This document shows, piece after piece, positions 59,469 through 64,000 of a DNA stretch of 64,000 nucleotides (position 1 is its first letter; every line of letters starts with the position of its first letter). Source of the DNA: Nyssa sinensis (Eukaryota > Streptophyta > Magnoliopsida > Cornales > Nyssaceae); contig CM018032.1 of NCBI GenBank assembly GCA_008638375.1, forward strand, positions 32,738,751 to 32,802,750. The letters run 5' to 3'. The notes under the pieces are model-generated. The model saw only the letters and a program-made list of their open reading frames with translations. It ran no database searches and was not told where the DNA came from. Both the position numbers and the translations under genes were made by a program.

Positions 59469-60430
59469 GTGAGTAACTTCTGACACTGTTTTGATACTGT
59501 CCCTTGATTTACTGATCTGTTTTGAATGCAATAATTCAAGTGCAATTATTTGAATGCATGCCTTTTCGTACTATATCACTTATGACATGGTTTTAGTCCT
59601 TTTAAATAATTGACTATATTCCTGATCCCTGTGCTAGCATTCCGTACTGTTTTGCCCGTTTTGAACTGTTGAGATAAAATGGATATATTGAACCATTATT
59701 TCTGAAACGATTAAATAAACCATGTGATATAGGCAAAGAACAACATTTTGTTGTATCGTACAGCTTTGTATAGTATACTGTCTGAATGCTATATTGTTTA
59801 AATGTATGTACTTAATGTACGCCCTTTGTATCACATTCCACGTGATGTGCTTGTATCCTTCGAATTAGGAATTCCGTTCAGTTCGGTTATGTGCTGTCCG
59901 TTAATGATATGTCTGCCTCGATTGATATGTTCCGTCTGGTTCTGACATGTTCCGTCCGTTAATGATGTTAAGTCCGCCTTGATTGATATATGGTCCAGTT
60001 CCGTTATGATCTGTCCGTTGATGATGTAACACCCCGATCCCGTGAAATTAATAATTATTAATTAATACCGACTTACAGAATGATTTAGGGAATTAATCAT
60101 AATCCCGACGGTCGCCATAGACCGATTAAATAAAGAAAATGTCTGGAGGGAAGGGTACCTTACCCGAATCCAAATTACTGATTAATTCGGTGAAATAACG
60201 CCGTTTTAATACTAACGGAACCCGAATTAGCTAACCCGGGAAATCCCGAATGAATAATAAATGACACGGAACCTCTGACACTGTAGATAACTGAAATATG
60301 AAACTCTCGGAAGAAACCGCGTCGAAAAATAAGCTACGGAATGAAAGTTATGTAGCAAACACTGAAAACTGAATTAATGCGCAGCCAAACAGGGCCTTAA
60401 CCAAAAATGGTGAAAAATGGCCAAAATGGT

Positions 60431-60505
60431 GGCCAAGGGAATTGAACCCTTGACCTTTGAGAGGGAATGAATTTTTCTCAAAAAGTTTACCAACTGGGCT
60501 GCCAT
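60431..60505 (-). other. tRNA-like module, antisense in LTR C3
   Basis: On the minus strand: TGGCAGCCCAGTTGGTAAAC, the best A box-like match of the set, and GGTCAAGGGTTCAATTCC. About 75 nt. Confidence 0.5.
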
Positions 60506-63347
60506 TACTTTGTGCATATATATACAACTCAATTGTATATATCTCTAAGTTAACCAAGCCCCACCTCAAATTTGACCAATGGCAACCCATGCAAACCCCA
60601 CATGATTGACTGAATCAGCTCCCCTCAGCCCACATCATCCCCATGATCCTACTGATTCTCTGATGTGTATATATATCTATATATATGGAGATGTATAGGT
60701 ATAAATGTATATATTAGTATATATACATGGACTCACCTTGAGATCTTCAAAAATCAGAACTGTTATAGAGGGGTAGGTCTGTTAGAAGCTTAGAGAGTCT
60801 GCATGTAGTCTTGGGTGAGAGACCAAGAGAGAAAATCCATGTGAGATCAAGCATGGTGTGTGCATGTGTGTGTCTTCATGAGATGCACAAGAAGGAAGGG
60901 ACTGAGGGCATGACTGAACTGAGGCAGCCACCGAGGTCGTGCCTGAACCAAGCCCGAAGAGAGACTGCCACTGTTGAAGGTAAAAATTCAAATTTTTCCT
61001 TCATTTATTTGGTTTGAATTTTTAGAATTGTTTTGAGGAAATTCTGAGGCTATAAGGACTGTAATTGCATGCATGTTAGCTAAACTAAAAATCTGGGTTG
61101 TTTAAGCATAAGAAGGACCATCGGACTGCTTGGAATTCAAACAAAAACCCAAATCCGCCGTTAATGGACCTTAGGTTGCAGGTCTGAATCGACCTCAACC
61201 AAATGACTTCATGCATGTACCAAACTGATCTAGGCACTGATAGGGTCCCAAATACACCAACCCGCGACCCTAGAACATTGATTTGGACCCTCAAAACCGA
61301 ACCTGTGAGTCTCGGCCATGGAACCCAAATTCTGTAACGGGCTTTTAAATTGAAATTTGTAAATGGGGAATTGAAGCCCCTGTTCTAAGGGTCACAAAGA
61401 ACCAAACCGTGTGCGATTTGGTTGAGAAACAAGGCCACACGACTGGATTGAAAATCTGCACGATAATCGGCTGTACAGAGCTTAATTCTTATTTTTGAAG
61501 CTTAAAACCAATGCAAAAGTGTTGGAATAACGTTCAGGAACCATTTGGGACCGAAACATGTTGAAAACCTTGTCTGAAACTCCACGAATTGGAGAAATTG
61601 CAAAACTGCGAATTAGGGCTACAGTAGCAGTTTTGGTTGGAGAAGACGGAGTAGACTCGTCCAACTCGCTTGGGCAGACCGTGTCGACTCGGACACGTGT
61701 CCACTCATGGGCGTGCCACCTCTTTAGTGGAACGGCACCGTTTCGGTTAAACAGGTTTTGTTTTAAAATCAAAACCAGTCTGTTTGGAAACTCGGTTAAT
61801 AAATCTGAATTAGGGATTTGGTCTGTCCGAACCGTGAATAAGGGGCTGAATTGGGGATAAAAAGAATATGTTATTCCGGTTTTCTGAAGGAACTGAACCG
61901 GTTGGTTCTTGATGGTTTTGGACCGGTTCAACTGATGAACCCTTGAACCCTTGGGTTTGAACCCCTAAATTATGAAATTATGTTTTAACCCCAAATGATT
62001 TCTGAAAATTACGGATTTGTCCCCACTGTTTTAAAGAATTACACAGTGGCCCAGATTTTGAAAATTTATACATTTAAGCCCTGAATAAATTAATTAAATA
62101 ATAAAATAATTATTTAATTATTTTATTAAATAGGTAAAATTACGATTTTACCCCTGGACATTAAATATGTCAAACGGAGTCCAAATAAATTAAATGAATA
62201 GTGTATTTTCACTATTTCAAATATTCCGGACTCAATGGTACAGTCCAAATTAGGAAATTATGTACCGAAAAATACAGACCTGTAAGTGATAAATTACTGT
62301 ACTGCCCCTGATGGCACCAGACCCAAATAAAAATAAAAGACAGTCTATTTTGACTATGTCGGGCATTCTGAACTCAACGGTGAGGTCCGTTTAACGAACT
62401 GGAGTCCCGAAAAATACAGACACAAAGTGTAAATGACCATACTGCCCCTGATACTTCCTAGGGTCAATTGAACATAACAGACAGTCCAACTTAATTATGT
62501 CGGACACTCTGGACCCAATGGTGAGGTCCATTTTATGAACTGACGTGCCGAAAAATATGACACGTGAAATTACCAAATTACCCCTGATACTGTACGAAGC
62601 CCAAATGAAGTCCGATTGGGACGAAACTGATACCGATAGAAACCCGAACACTGGTGAAACTGTATACCCGAATAAATGACGAACCGGGGTCAGAATCTTA
62701 CAAAACGTAAAATGACCAAAATACCCCTGAGCACTGTAAGTGCAAGATAAAGGTCAATCTGATCTGATAAATTATCGTAAGTATAATTATGAACACTGAA
62801 GGGCTAAGTAAGACTCCGGAACTATCAACGCGTAAAACGAGAAATGACTGATGTGTCCCGATGATCTAAAGCAGATACCAAATGAAGTCCAAAGGACTTA
62901 GAAAATTATATACAAGATATAAGGGACATTCTGAGGACCTCGACAGGGTCCGGGACAGCAATGGTGAAATTACCATTTTTGCCCCTAAGGCTAATAAGCA
63001 CCTAACTGATACCGATTTAAGTCTAAAAGACTTAGAAATTCATACATAAGATATGTAGACTATTCTGAGGACCATGACAGAGTCCGGGGCAAGAATGGCA
63101 AAATTACCATTTTGCCCCTAAAGCCAAATAAGTGCTTAACTGATAAACGATTGAAGTCCAAATGACTTAAATCATAATCCTGATGACTACTAAGCCTAAT
63201 TAAAGAATGAAATAGCCTCGGGTGAGACCCAGAGAAAGGGCGATAGGCTACTAGGCTGTCTTAGGTGATCCGATAGATACCTAAGATGACAAATGAGACC
63301 TGAATGGATGAGTTCTGATCTGTATATGATTGATGATTATTGTTCAG

Positions 63348-63420
63348 GATATACATGGAGATGCCTGACGTATCTGGAGGTTATCGGATTATTTGTGCAA
63401 GGAGATAACCGTAACAGTTT
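63348..63420 (+). other. Putative LTR leader microexon (C3)
   Basis: 73 nt between TTATTGTTCAG and GTGAGTAACC; one base longer than in C1 and C2. Confidence 0.42.
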
Positions 63421-63532
63421 GTGAGTAACCCTGACTCCTGAATTGGTGTATAAGTTCTGTCTAGATACTGTATTTTGAAGCTCTGTACTGTTTTGAATGT
63501 TATACTGTTTAAAAAGCATATATTTAATGTAT

Positions 63533-64000
63533 GATATGCCTTGTCCTGATTGATATTGTTCCGCTTTGTTCCGACATGTTCAGTTCCGATATGTCTTGTT
63601 CTGATTGATGTATTGTTCAGTTCCGATATGTCTTGATCTGATTGATATTGTACCGTTTTGTTCCAACTTGTTCAGTTCCGATATGTCTTGATCTGATTGA
63701 TATTGTACCATTTTGTTCCGACTTGTTCAGTTCCGATACGACTTGATCTAATTGATATTGTACCGTTTTGTTCTGACTTGTTCAGTCCTGATATGTCTTG
63801 ACCTGATTGATATTGTACCGTTTTGTCCCGACTTGTTTAGTCCTGATATGTCTTGACCTGATAGATATTGTACCATTTTGTTCCGACTTGTTCAGTCCTG
63901 ATATGTCTTGACCTGATTGATATTGTACCGTTTTGTTCCGACTTGTTCAGTCCTGATATGTCTTGACCTGATTGATATTGTACCGTTTTGTTCCGACTTG
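63533..64000 (+). repeat. 55-bp tandem array in C3, running off the window
   Basis: Unit TTCAGTCCTGATATGTCTTG plus ACCTGATTGATATTGTACCG and TTTTGTTCCGACTTG. At least eight copies; the last ones are nearly identical, the first ones diverged. Confidence 0.88.

Larger units (their letters stand above)
50545..60024 (+). repeat. Giant LTR C1, split by C2 and cut by C3
   Basis: Starts TGTAACACCCCGATCC at 50545. 50545-50777 continues at 56135 after C2 and runs to 60024, where C3 is inserted in the sequence CCGTTGATGA. The rest of C1 should lie beyond the window. It contains the tRNA-like module (56325-56401), the 135-bp repeats and the microexon (59397-59468). Confidence 0.88.
60025..64000 (+). repeat. 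Giant LTR C3, 5' part (continues past the window)
   Basis: Starts TGTAACACCCCGATCC inside C1, after GATGA. It matches C1 and C2 along its length: tRNA-like module 60431-60505, (TA)n 60665-60725, putative donor GAAG-GTAAAAATT near 60978, repeats, microexon. Its end and duplication lie beyond 64000, so I cannot say whether it is solo or the 5' LTR of an element. Confidence 0.85.

Overview
The window is repeat-dense nuclear DNA of a flowering plant, probably a eudicot. I base this on plant-type Ty3/gypsy chromovirus proteins, giant LTRs with initiator-Met primer sites, a Tat/Athila-type remnant, and two scraps of plant nuclear genes. I see no intact host gene, rRNA, CRISPR or bacterial feature. 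Almost every base belongs to a nest of LTR retrotransposons. Family names are inferred from protein motifs and LTR/PBS features, not from a database. The letters A to G, S1 to S3 and T are my own labels.

Layout. 1-617 is unassigned AT-rich flank. 618-28878 is element A, a Tekay/Del-like chromovirus on the plus strand: 5' LTR, Met PBS, gag, protease, RT/RNase H, integrase with chromodomain, polypurine tract and a truncated 3' LTR. Its gag is split by element B (3807-18139; 3.6 kb LTRs, TSD CAAGG), a non-coding relative. B's 3' LTR is split by a minus-strand solo LTR of the A family (S1, 12565-15837). A's integrase is split by solo LTR S2 (21192-24980, TSD GTCAC). From 28879 a Tat-like remnant (T) begins; its LTR (30169-35857) is split by solo LTR S3 (31135-35409, TSD GTATT).

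35936-36354 holds fragments of two unrelated plant nuclear genes, an hnRNP F/H-like RRM protein and a mitotic B-type cyclin, joined to an LTR fragment. 36825-42492 is element E, a minus-strand A relative with a 2 kb internal region that keeps only the first 33 gag codons. It meets a partial plus-strand LTR (D, to 46002) in inverted orientation. 46088-49045 is a minus-strand solo LTR of another family (F). 49046-50544 is unassigned sequence plus an LTR fragment (G). From 50545 to the window end, three giant LTRs of one family are nested: C1 contains C2 (50778-56134, TSD GAAAT) and C3 (from 60025).

No element here looks able to move on its own. A carries in-frame stops, a frameshift and a lost integrase Asp. 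The most interesting signals lie inside the LTRs. Most of these diverged LTRs share a possible spliced leader (first donor, 54-73 nt microexon, late TTTCAG acceptor). Several carry UNCG-tetraloop hairpins with one compensatory change. Five carry antisense tRNA-like modules about the size of a tRNA. These are inferences from reading; none has been computed.
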